Below, piece after piece: positions 7,745 through 15,875 of a stretch of 64,000 bases of DNA. A model generated the notes under the pieces. That model had not been told where the DNA came from, did no database searches, and saw only the letters and a list, made by a program, of their open reading frames with translations. Origin of the DNA: Paraburkholderia domus (lineage in GTDB: Bacteria > Pseudomonadota > Gammaproteobacteria > Burkholderiales > Burkholderiaceae); the NCBI RefSeq assembly GCF_905220705.1, contig NZ_CAJNAT010000013.1, forward strand, positions 116,500 to 180,499, written 5' to 3'. The position numbers and the translations under genes were made by a program. Positions within the stretch are counted from its first letter, which is position 1. The number at the start of each line of letters is the position of its first letter.

Positions 7745-9665
7745 TGCCCAAGGCCTGGCAAACCGCATCGCGATCGCCGTCGCATGCGGCGAGGGCGGTG
7801 CGGATTTCGTCTGCTTCCACGTGACGGCTGCGTTCGCGTAACGTTAGCGCTGTTTTCTTGGTGCGCGCCTGGGGCTGCGCGAAGATTTCCGGTGCGACTG
7901 TGCGTAGTACGTCGCCCGTAAAGACGGTTTCTGCTGCGCCGTTTGCGTCGGTGTCCGTGTCTGCGAGTTCAACCGCAATCCGTTCGATCACATTCTGTAG
8001 TTCACGCACGTTGCCTGGCCACGTGTAACGCTTTAGCGGTTCGCTGAGATTTGCGAGGACGCGCCTCGCCGCATCCGCATCGGGCAGGCGAGTCGCCAGT
8101 CTCGGCTCACGCGACGCGGCCTGCAGCAGCAGTTCGACCGCGAGCGGCAGCAGATCGGTGGGCCGCTCGCGTAGCGGCGGCAGCGCGATGCTCAGAATGT
8201 TGAGCCGGTAGTAAAGATCCGCGCGGAAGCTGCCCGCCTCGATGCCCTCGGTCAACGCGCGATGCGTCGCCGCGACGACCCGGATGTCCACCCGCGTCGG
8301 TTCCGTCGAGCCGAGCCGCACGACTTCGCGCTCCTGCAGCACGCGCAATAGCCGGCTTTGCAACGACAACGGCATTTCGGCGATCTCATCGAGAAACAGC
8401 GTGCCGCGGTGTGCTACTTCGATCAGCCCCGCCTTGCCGCCTTTGCGCGCGCCCGTGAACGCGCCTTCCTCATAGCCGAACAACTCGCTTTCGAGCAACG
8501 CCTCAGGAAACGCGCCGCAATTGATGGCGACGAACGCGAAATCGCGCCGCGCGCTCAACTGATGCATGCTCTGCGCAACCATCTCCTTGCCGGTGCCGCT
8601 TTCGCCGAGAATCAGCACGGTGGCATCTGATTTGGCGTAGCGCTGCACGAGCGCGCGGACCCGTTCGATCGAATCGGCTGCGCCGACGATATCGCCGAGC
8701 CGGTAACGCGCGCTGAACTGCTGCACGCGCTGCCGGGAGCGCAAGGTGCGGTCGAGCCGTTCGACCGCGCGCGATTCCTGAAACGTCAGCACGGTGCCTG
8801 GTGCGGAGGTGCTGCTCGCCAGCGGCCCGCGATGCACGACATAGCTCGCGCCCCGCACCGTGCAGAAGGCGTCGCCGTCCGAGTCCGGCAAGCTGCCTGC
8901 GAGATCGGGCGCGAGGTCGAGCAATGCGCGGCCCACTGCCTGCGCCGCGTCGATGCCCAGCACGTCGGCAAGCCGCTGATTCATCGCTTCGACGCGCCCT
9001 TGCGCGTCGAGCGCCACCACGCCGTCGCGCAGATGCTGCAGCAGATTGTCGAGCCGCTGACGGCGAACTGTTTCGCGGCGGGTGGCCTGCGCGACTTCGA
9101 GTGCGGTGTCGAACGCGGCGCGTACCGATGCGCGTGAGTACAGAAACACCGCGCCCATGCCGGCGTTCGCCGCGAGATCGGCGATGAGCCCCGGGCCGAC
9201 CACGGCGCCGATGCCGCGATCGCGCAGATCGAGAACGACACTCTCCGCATCCTGCGCCGATTGATACGACGCAAATGTCACATCGATGTCGTACGCAGCG
9301 ATGAAGCGCCGCACTTCGTCCGGCGTGTCGCCGTGCGTGACGAGTGCGACCTTCGCGCCGTCGCGCCGCGCTCGCGCGAGCGCGTGCATGACGTCGAAAC
9401 CAGTCGGGCCGATCAGCACGACCGGTACGCTGACGCGTGTTTTCAGATACGCACCGTTGGAGCCGCCAGCAATCACGACATCCGGACGCCCGGCGCCGAC
9501 CGCATCGATTTCATGCACGGCGTCTTCGAAGCCATGCGAGACGATGCGCAGATCGGCGCGTTCGACGTACTCACCGGCAATGTCGAAGAACAGATCGCGC
9601 AGTCGGCTGATGCTGACGGCCCAGATGCGGGGGCGCTGCGCGGGGTCGAAGGGGGGCGTGCTCAC
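7701..9665 (-). CDS. prpR: Propionate catabolism sigma-54-dependent activator PrpR
   Basis: This 654-residue bacterial enhancer-binding protein has a PrpR N-terminal sensor domain (about 10-190), a PAS-like segment (about 205-300) and an AAA+ domain with Walker A GESGTGKE at 354-361 and the sigma-54 contact loop GAFTGA at 401-406. A C-terminal Fis-type helix-turn-helix ends in 'ALGISKTTLWRKL'. PrpR senses 2-methylcitrate and activates the prp genes. It is divergent from prpC across a gap that holds a sigma-54 promoter and dyads. The start is GTG (9665), the first possible start in the frame. Confidence 0.92.
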   Translation of the reverse strand: MSTPPFDPAQRPRIWAVSISRLRDLFFDIAGEYVERADLRIVSHGFEDAVHEIDAVGAGRPDVVIAGGSNGAYLKTRVSVPVVLIGPTGFDVMHALARARRDGAKVALVTHGDTPDEVRRFIAAYDIDVTFASYQSAQDAESVVLDLRDRGIGAVVGPGLIADLAANAGMGAVFLYSRASVRAAFDTALEVAQATRRETVRRQRLDNLLQHLRDGVVALDAQGRVEAMNQRLADVLGIDAAQAVGRALLDLAPDLAGSLPDSDGDAFCTVRGASYVVHRGPLASSTSAPGTVLTFQESRAVERLDRTLRSRQRVQQFSARYRLGDIVGAADSIERVRALVQRYAKSDATVLILGESGTGKEMVAQSMHQLSARRDFAFVAINCGAFPEALLESELFGYEEGAFTGARKGGKAGLIEVAHRGTLFLDEIAEMPLSLQSRLLRVLQEREVVRLGSTEPTRVDIRVVAATHRALTEGIEAGSFRADLYYRLNILSIALPPLRERPTDLLPLAVELLLQAASREPRLATRLPDADAARRVLANLSEPLKRYTWPGNVRELQNVIERIAVELADTDTDANGAAETVFTGDVLRTVAPEIFAQPQARTKKTALTLRERSRHVEADEIRTALAACDGDRDAVCQALGISKTTLWRKLSATQ

Positions 9666-9738
9666 TGCGGGCGGCTCGTTGTCGGTGGAGTAGGGCGGGA
9701 ACGATGAGAAGCCCGCCTATTATGCACCCGTAGTTTTC

Positions 9739-9810
9739 GGATTTGAAATCCGCGATTTCACTTATGAAATCAACCGGCGATGCGTCCCCGAGGTGATTTC
9801 TTGTTAAATC
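9739..9810 (+). promoter_or_regulatory. Three GATTT-AAATC dyads, probable PrpR binding sites
   Basis: Three inverted repeats share GATTT/AAATC half-sites: GGATTTGAAATCC at 9739-9751, GATTTCA-CTTA-TGAAATC at 9754-9771, and GATTT-N6-AAATC at 9795-9810. They lie 27-98 bases upstream of the sigma-54 promoter of prpC and just upstream of prpR, where an enhancer-binding protein would sit. Spacing between half-sites varies (3, 8 and 6 bases), so not all need be functional. Confidence 0.6.
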
Positions 9811-9836
9811 AGTCACTTAGCGGCTTGCGACCAGCA

Positions 9837-9851
9837 TGGCCCGATCTTTGC
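9837..9851 (+). promoter_or_regulatory. Sigma-54 (-24/-12) promoter for prpC
   Basis: TGGCCCGATCTTTGC carries the invariant GG and GC doublets with exactly ten bases between them, as sigma-54 promoters need. It lies about 105 bases before the prpC start, downstream of the dyads, and faces prpC. PrpR is a sigma-54 activator, so site and regulator agree. Confidence 0.8.
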
Positions 9852-9955
9852 GTTATAAGCCTCCGTTTTCACCGGTCACCGCATTGAAACCCTGAAAGAC
9901 AAGCTCGGCGCGCTAATTGCCGCACGAACGCAACCCCGCAGTTGGAGACGAAATT

Positions 9956-11125
9956 ATGAGTGAAGCCGATAACAGCACGCCGAACGCAGGCGCCTTTAAA
10001 CCGAAGAAATCCGTCGCGCTGTCCGGCGTGACGGCTGGCAACACCGCGCTGTGCACGGTCGGCAAGACCGGTAACGATTTGCACTATCGCGGCTATGACA
10101 TCCTCGACATCGCCGGTGCATGCGAATTCGAAGAGATCGCCTATCTGCTGGTCCACGAAAAGCTGCCGACGCAGGCTGAACTGACCGCCTACAAGACCAA
10201 GCTCAAAGCGTTGCGCGGTTTGCCCGCGAATGTGAAAGCCGCGCTGGAGTGCGTTCCGGCTGCCGCTCACCCGATGGATGTGATGCGCACCGGCGTGTCG
10301 GTGCTCGGCACCGTGTCGCCGGAGAAGGACGACCACAACGTGCCGGGCGCACGCGACATCGCCGACAAGCTGATGGCCTCGCTCGGTTCGATGCTGCTGT
10401 ACTGGTACCACTACTCGCACAACGGCAAGCGCATCGAAGTCGAAACCGATGACGACTCGATCGGCGGCCACTTCCTGCATCTGCTGCACGGCGTGAAGCC
10501 GTCGAAGGCATGGGTCGACGCGATGCATGTATCGCTGAACCTGTACGCCGAACACGAATTCAACGCTTCGACCTTTACCGGCCGCGTGATCGCGGGCACG
10601 GGATCGGACATCTACTCAGCGATTACAGGTGCAATCGGTGCGCTGCGCGGCCCGAAACACGGCGGCGCCAACGAAGTCGCGTTCGAGATCCAGTCGCGCT
10701 ATCAGACGCCTGATGAGGCCGAAGCCGACATCCGCCGTCGCGTCGAGAACAAGGAAGTGGTGATCGGTTTCGGTCACCCGGTGTACACGATTTCCGATCC
10801 GCGCAACAGCGTCATCAAGGACGTCGCGAAGAAGCTCTCGAAGGAAGCGGGCAACACGAAGCTGTTCAATATCGCCGAACGTCTGGAATCGGTGATGGCT
10901 GACGCGAAGAAGATGTTCCCGAATCTCGACTGGTTCAGCGCGGTGTCGTATCACATGATGGGCGTGCCGACGGCGATGTTCACGCCGCTGTTCGTGATCG
11001 CCCGCACGGCTGGCTGGAGCGCGCACATTATCGAGCAGCGGATCGACAACAAGATCATCCGTCCGAGCGCGAATTACACCGGCCCGGACGATCTGCCGTT
11101 CGTGCCGCTCGCCAAGCGCGTCTAA
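9956..11125 (+). CDS. prpC: 2-methylcitrate synthase
   Basis: This 389-residue citrate-synthase-fold enzyme condenses propionyl-CoA with oxaloacetate to 2-methylcitrate. Active-site regions are visible: GPKHGGANE near residue 230, VIGFGHPVYTISDPR near 270, and the arginine in IIEQR near the end. Its short length (housekeeping GltA is ~430) and its position next to prpR, acnD and prpF mark it as PrpC. ATG 9956 follows ggagacgaa; upstream in-frame codons have no ribosome site. It is the first gene after the sigma-54 promoter, where many relatives have prpB. Confidence 0.93.
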   Translation: MSEADNSTPNAGAFKPKKSVALSGVTAGNTALCTVGKTGNDLHYRGYDILDIAGACEFEEIAYLLVHEKLPTQAELTAYKTKLKALRGLPANVKAALECVPAAAHPMDVMRTGVSVLGTVSPEKDDHNVPGARDIADKLMASLGSMLLYWYHYSHNGKRIEVETDDDSIGGHFLHLLHGVKPSKAWVDAMHVSLNLYAEHEFNASTFTGRVIAGTGSDIYSAITGAIGALRGPKHGGANEVAFEIQSRYQTPDEAEADIRRRVENKEVVIGFGHPVYTISDPRNSVIKDVAKKLSKEAGNTKLFNIAERLESVMADAKKMFPNLDWFSAVSYHMMGVPTAMFTPLFVIARTAGWSAHIIEQRIDNKIIRPSANYTGPDDLPFVPLAKRV

Positions 11126-11428
11126 GAGCAAAGCCGCAGCGTTTCTCCTCCATTGCGTCTCGTGAGAGCGGCGTGATGAAGTTAGGCCTTGGCTCGTTGG
11201 AACCCCGAGCCAAGGCTGTTTTTTTGCAGCGCATTTTACTGTGCGCCGCGCAGTGCGTTGTGCGGCGCATCAACGAAACACATTGCAAGCCGGCGCGCCC
11301 CAGCGAGCTAAACTACACAGACTGTCCGATCGACACGCAAGGGTCGCACCGCTTGAAAGAGGGGCAGCGGATCGTGAAGCATAGCTGCCGCCATTGTCCC
11401 CAGATCATTATTGTTTGTCCCCTACGCC
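11126..11428 (+). other. Gap between prpC and acnD
   Basis: This 303-base gap holds the terminator at 11186-11225 and no gene. After it, a weak sigma-70-like pair (TTGCAA near 11285, TAAACT near 11310, spacer about 20) could start acnD transcription. No Shine-Dalgarno sequence is obvious before acnD. Confidence 0.5.
11186..11225 (+). terminator. Rho-independent terminator after prpC
   Basis: An 11-bp perfect stem (GCCTTGGCTCG / CGAGCCAAGGC, loop of 9) ends at 11216 and is followed by TGTTTTTTT. It is a textbook intrinsic terminator 60 bases after the prpC stop, facing the same way, and it separates prpC from acnD. Confidence 0.9.
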
Positions 11429-14026
11429 ATGAATACTGCCAACCGCAAACGCCTTCCCGGCACCCAGCTTGATTTCTTCGACACGCGTGCCGCCGTCGAT
11501 GCGATCCAGCCCGGCGCTTACGACAAGCTGCCGTACACCTCGCGCGTGCTGGCCGAAAACCTCGTGCGCCGCTGCGATCCGGTGACGCTGATTGCATCGC
11601 TCAAGCAGATTATCGAACGCAAGCGCGAGCTGGATTTTCCGTGGTTCCCGGCGCGCGTGGTCTGTCATGACATTCTCGGCCAGACCGCTTTGGTCGATCT
11701 TGCCGGCCTGCGCGATGCAATCGCGGCGCAAGGCGGCGATCCCGCGATGGTCAATCCGGTCGTGCCGACGCAGCTGGTGGTGGACCATTCGCTCGCCGTC
11801 GAGTGCGGCGGTTTCGATCCGGATGCGTTCACGAAGAACCGCGCGATCGAAGATCGCCGCAATGAAGACCGCTTCGACTTCATCAACTGGACCAAGCGTG
11901 CGTTCAAGAACGTCGACGTGATTCCGCCGGGCAACGGCATCCTGCATCAGATCAACCTGGAGCGCATGAGCCCGGTCGTGCAGGTGAAAGACGGCGTTGC
12001 CTTCCCCGATACGCTGGTCGGTACCGACTCGCATACGCCGATGGTGGATGCGCTCGGCGTAATCGCGATTGGCGTGGGCGGTCTCGAAGCTGAGAGCGTG
12101 ATGCTGGGCCGCGCGTCTTATATGCGCCTGCCGGACATCGTCGGTGTGGAGCTCACGGGCAAGCCGGTTGAGGGCATCACGGCGACTGACATCGTGCTCT
12201 CGCTGACTGAATTCCTGCGTAAAGAAAAAGTGGTCGGCGCGTACCTCGAGTTTTACGGCGAGGGTACGGCCAACCTGACGCTCGGCGATCGCGCGACCAT
12301 TGCCAACATGGCGCCCGAATTCGGCGCGACGGCCGCGATGTTCTACATCGACGAGCAGACCATCAAGTACCTCAAGCTCACCGGCCGTGACGATGAACTC
12401 GTCAAGCTGGTCGAGACCTACGCGAAAGAAACGGGCCTCTGGGGCGACACGCTGAAGCGTGCCGAGTATGAGCGTGTGCTGACTTTCGATCTGTCTACTG
12501 TCGTGCGTACGCTGGCGGGTCCGTCGAACCCGCATCGCCGTTTGCCGGTCTCCGAACTGGCGGCGCGCGGCATCAGCGGCAAGGTGGAGAACGAGCCCGG
12601 CCTGATGCCGGACGGCGCGGTGATCATCGCTGCGATCACGAGCTGCACGAACACCAACAATCCGCGCAACATGATCGCCGCCGGTTTGCTGGCGCGTAAT
12701 GCCAATCAACGCGGACTGACCCGCAAGCCTTGGGCAAAGACGTCGCTCGCGCCGGGATCGAAGGCGGTCACGCTGTATCTGGAAGAGGCGGCCCTGCTGC
12801 CGGAACTGGAGCAACTGGGCTTCGGCGTGGTCGCGTATGCGTGCACGTCGTGCAACGGCATGTCGGGTGCGTTGGATCCGGTGATCCAGAAGGAAATCGT
12901 CGATCGCGATCTGTATGCGACGGCAGTGCTGTCCGGGAACCGTAACTTCGACGGCCGTATTCATCCGTATGCGAAGCAGGCCTTCCTGGCTTCGCCGCCG
13001 CTGGTGGTGGCTTATGCGATTGCGGGCACGATCCGCTTCGATATCGAGAAGGATGTGCTGGGCGTCGATGCTAACGGCAATGACATCAGGCTGAAGGACA
13101 TCTGGCCGTCGGATGAAGAAATCGACGCGATCGTCGCTTCAAGCGTGAAGCCGGAACAGTTCCGCAAGGTGTATGAGCCGATGTTCGCCGTCTCCGTCGA
13201 TACCGGTGAGAAGGCTGATCCGCTGTACGACTGGCGCCCGATGAGCACTTACATCCGCCGTCCGCCGTATTGGGAAGGCGCGCTTGCCGGTGAGCGCACG
13301 CTGAAGGGCATGCGCCCGCTGGCTGTGCTGGGCGACAACATCACGACCGACCACCTGTCGCCGTCGAACGCGATCATGGCGGACAGTGCATCGGGTGAGT
13401 ATCTCGCCAAGATGGGCTTGCCGGAAGAGGACTTCAACTCGTACGCAACTCACCGCGGCGATCACCTGACCGCGCAGCGTGCCACCTTCGCGAACCCGAC
13501 GCTGAAGAACGAGATGGTGCTGGAAGACGGCAAGGTCAAGGCGGGTTCGTTGGCCCGCATCGAGCCGGAGGGCAAGGTGACGCGCATGTGGGAAGCGATC
13601 GAAACCTACATGGAGCGCAAGCAGCCGCTGATCGTGATTGCCGGGGCCGACTACGGTCAGGGTTCGTCGCGTGACTGGGCGGCGAAGGGCGTGCGTCTTG
13701 CCGGTGCGGAGGCGATCGTTGCTGAAGGCTTTGAGCGGATTCACCGCACGAATCTGGTGGGCATGGGTGTGTTGCCGCTGGAATTCAAACCCGGTGTGAA
13801 TCGCCTGACACTCGCTATCGACGGTACCGAGACCTTCGACGTGATCGGCGAACGCAAGCCGCGCGCCGACCTCACGCTCGTGATTCATCGCAAGAGCGGT
13901 GAGCGCGTGGAGGTGCCGGTGACGTGCCGCCTGGACACCGCGGAAGAGGTGTCGATCTACGAAGCCGGCGGTGTGTTGCAACGCTTTGCACAGGACTTTC
14001 TTGAATCGACGAAAGCTGCGGCTTAA
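11429..14026 (+). CDS. acnD: Fe/S-dependent 2-methylcitrate dehydratase AcnD
   Basis: This 865-residue aconitase-superfamily protein starts 'MNTANRKRLPGTQLDFFDTR' and shows the cluster cysteines in SCTNTNNPRNM and ACTSCNGMSG (about residues 412 and 475-478). A C-terminal swivel domain follows ('GADYGQGSSRDWAAKGVRL'). AcnD dehydrates 2-methylcitrate to an aconitate that PrpF then isomerises, replacing PrpD. ATG 11429 matches the family's N-terminus although no good ribosome site is seen. A strong terminator lies upstream, so it may have its own promoter. Confidence 0.93.
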   Translation: MNTANRKRLPGTQLDFFDTRAAVDAIQPGAYDKLPYTSRVLAENLVRRCDPVTLIASLKQIIERKRELDFPWFPARVVCHDILGQTALVDLAGLRDAIAAQGGDPAMVNPVVPTQLVVDHSLAVECGGFDPDAFTKNRAIEDRRNEDRFDFINWTKRAFKNVDVIPPGNGILHQINLERMSPVVQVKDGVAFPDTLVGTDSHTPMVDALGVIAIGVGGLEAESVMLGRASYMRLPDIVGVELTGKPVEGITATDIVLSLTEFLRKEKVVGAYLEFYGEGTANLTLGDRATIANMAPEFGATAAMFYIDEQTIKYLKLTGRDDELVKLVETYAKETGLWGDTLKRAEYERVLTFDLSTVVRTLAGPSNPHRRLPVSELAARGISGKVENEPGLMPDGAVIIAAITSCTNTNNPRNMIAAGLLARNANQRGLTRKPWAKTSLAPGSKAVTLYLEEAALLPELEQLGFGVVAYACTSCNGMSGALDPVIQKEIVDRDLYATAVLSGNRNFDGRIHPYAKQAFLASPPLVVAYAIAGTIRFDIEKDVLGVDANGNDIRLKDIWPSDEEIDAIVASSVKPEQFRKVYEPMFAVSVDTGEKADPLYDWRPMSTYIRRPPYWEGALAGERTLKGMRPLAVLGDNITTDHLSPSNAIMADSASGEYLAKMGLPEEDFNSYATHRGDHLTAQRATFANPTLKNEMVLEDGKVKAGSLARIEPEGKVTRMWEAIETYMERKQPLIVIAGADYGQGSSRDWAAKGVRLAGAEAIVAEGFERIHRTNLVGMGVLPLEFKPGVNRLTLAIDGTETFDVIGERKPRADLTLVIHRKSGERVEVPVTCRLDTAEEVSIYEAGGVLQRFAQDFLESTKAAA

Positions 14027-14178
14027 GGTTTTAAGCTTTTCAAGTTGATTCAGCCGCTTGAACTGCCCTGGTCGAACGAGTCGGCCTGGTCGGTTCAGCG
14101 GCGAACGTAACGCAGGTTTGGGCGGTGTGGCGCAACGCGCTATGCCATTCCGCCCGCCCTCATCAGGACACTACTTTC

Positions 14179-15363
14179 ATGGCCCACAAACCACAGATCA
14201 AGATTCCGGCGACGTACATGCGCGGCGGTACCAGCAAAGGCGTGTTCTTTCGGCTGCAGGATTTGCCGGAGGCGGCCCAGGTGCCGGGCGTCGCGCGCGA
14301 TGCGCTGCTGATGCGTGTGATTGGCAGCCCGGACCCGTATGGCAAGCAGATCGATGGTATGGGCGGCGCGACTTCGAGCACGAGCAAGACGGTCATCATC
14401 GCGAAGAGCAGCAAGCCGGATCACGACGTGGATTATCTGTTCGGGCAGGTTTCTATCGATAAGGCGTTTGTCGACTGGAGTGGGAACTGCGGGAATCTTT
14501 CTGCTGCGGTGGGGCCGTTTGCAATTAGCGCAGGTCTTGTCGATGCGAGCCGGATTCCGCAGAACGGTGTGGCGATTGTGCGCATCTGGCAAGCGAATAT
14601 CGGCAAGACGATTATCGGGCATGTGCCAATTACCGATGGCGCTGTGCAGGAGACTGGAGACTTTGAACTCGATGGCGTGACCTTTCCTGCTGCTGAGGTC
14701 CAACTTGAATTCATGGACCCTGCCGCCGAAGAAGAGGGTGCCGGCGGCGCGATGTTCCCGACGGGGAATCTGGTCGATGACCTCGAGGTGCCAGGTGTCG
14801 GCACGCTGAAGGCGACGATGATCAACGCCGGCATTCCGACCATCTTCGTGGATGCGGAATCGATCGGTTATAAGGGTACCGAACTACAGGACGCCATCAA
14901 TAGCGACGATAAAGCATTGGCCATGTTCGAGACCATTCGCGCGCACGGTGCGGTGCGTATGGGTCTGATCAAGCATATCGATGAGATTGCGACGCGGCAG
15001 CATACGCCGAAGGTTGCGTTTGTCGCGAAGCCTGCCGACTACGTTGCTTCTAGCGGCAAGCGTGTCGCCGCGGGTGACGTCGATCTGCTGGTGCGGGCGA
15101 TGTCGATGGGTAAGCTGCATCACGCGATGATGGGAACGGCTGCCGTTGCGATTGGCACGGCGGCTGCGATCTCGGGGACGTTGGTGAATCTTGCTGCCGG
15201 CGGCGGCGCGCGGGATGCGGTGCGGTTTGGGCATCCGTCAGGGACGTTGCGGGTAGGGGCCGAGGCTTGCGAGGAAGGCGGAGCGTGGACCGTCACCAAA
15301 GCGATGATGAGCCGCAGCGCGCGGGTGTTGATGGAGGGGTGGGTGAGGGTGCTGGGGGAATGA
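14179..15363 (+). CDS. prpF: 2-methylaconitate isomerase PrpF
   Basis: This 394-residue protein of the diaminopimelate-epimerase-like PrpF fold has the 'KIPATYMRGGTSKGVFF' start and the 'VDWSGNCGNLSAAVGPFA' segment with the conserved cysteine near residue 108. PrpF converts the AcnD product to the isomer that aconitase can hydrate, so acnD and prpF always pair. ATG 14179 is taken over upstream GTG codons because the family's conserved sequence begins there. It lies 152 bases after acnD and closes the cluster. Confidence 0.92.
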   Translation: MAHKPQIKIPATYMRGGTSKGVFFRLQDLPEAAQVPGVARDALLMRVIGSPDPYGKQIDGMGGATSSTSKTVIIAKSSKPDHDVDYLFGQVSIDKAFVDWSGNCGNLSAAVGPFAISAGLVDASRIPQNGVAIVRIWQANIGKTIIGHVPITDGAVQETGDFELDGVTFPAAEVQLEFMDPAAEEEGAGGAMFPTGNLVDDLEVPGVGTLKATMINAGIPTIFVDAESIGYKGTELQDAINSDDKALAMFETIRAHGAVRMGLIKHIDEIATRQHTPKVAFVAKPADYVASSGKRVAAGDVDLLVRAMSMGKLHHAMMGTAAVAIGTAAAISGTLVNLAAGGGARDAVRFGHPSGTLRVGAEACEEGGAWTVTKAMMSRSARVLMEGWVRVLGE

Positions 15364-15845
15364 GCTGTCCCGTGGCATAGCGGCCATCTGGGAGGACGCG
15401 CTATGGTTTCACCGCGTAACGCACCAGTTCCATTGCGGTCGTCGCGGGTGCGCCCTTTCCGGCAAGGCGGCCTTGAAACTCCTCCCGGACAACGCGCTTG
15501 GCGGTCGGGGCATACCACAGTGTCTCCTCCATCGGTCCACCGCCAGCGCCGGATTGCGGCGACCAGACTCCAGTCATCCTGATCTTGATCGCGGAGAATG
15601 AGCCTGCCATTGTCTTGATCGCTTCCACCCCTTCCACTTCGCACTGTGCTCGCCGCAGCACAGTCGAACTCGCTTCGCCGGAGGCCTGGCATCGGTGAGA
15701 CTATAGGATGGTGCCAGCTTCAATAACGAACCGCCATTTGATTCAATGCGCATGGATTCTGGAGTACATCACGCAATGTGATCTAAAAATGAAGAGGCGC
15801 GAGTTGCCCGTTATGCGTTTCGAGTTAAAGAAGCCATTCACGTGA
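15364..15845. other. Gap between prpF and the beta-propeller gene
   Basis: This 482-base stretch has no intact gene. It contains the remnant described at 15401-15661 and then an AT-richer leader (about 15710-15845) that probably holds the promoter of the secreted-protein gene; no clear -35/-10 pair was picked. Confidence 0.5.
15401..15661 (-). pseudogene. C-terminal remnant of a DUF3108/TapB-like protein
   Basis: The frame encodes about 86 residues that look like the end of a secreted protein family. 'VEGVEAIKTMAGSFSAIKI' and 'EETLWYAPTAKRVVREE' resemble the conserved core strands of DUF3108/TapB-like domains, and it ends 'ELVRYAVKP'. No N-terminus or signal peptide is present: the frame is closed by a TAG about 45 bases upstream of the first GTG, and no ribosome site is visible. 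I read it as the surviving tail of a deleted gene; a short real gene cannot be excluded. Confidence 0.4.
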
Positions 15846-15875
15846 ATGATCGCGACATTCAGGAGAGCAGAAGTC

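Noticed and set aside
9956..11125. Housekeeping citrate synthase gltA
   Set aside because: Short length, sigma-54 promoter, prpR and acnD/prpF neighbours identify methylcitrate synthase.
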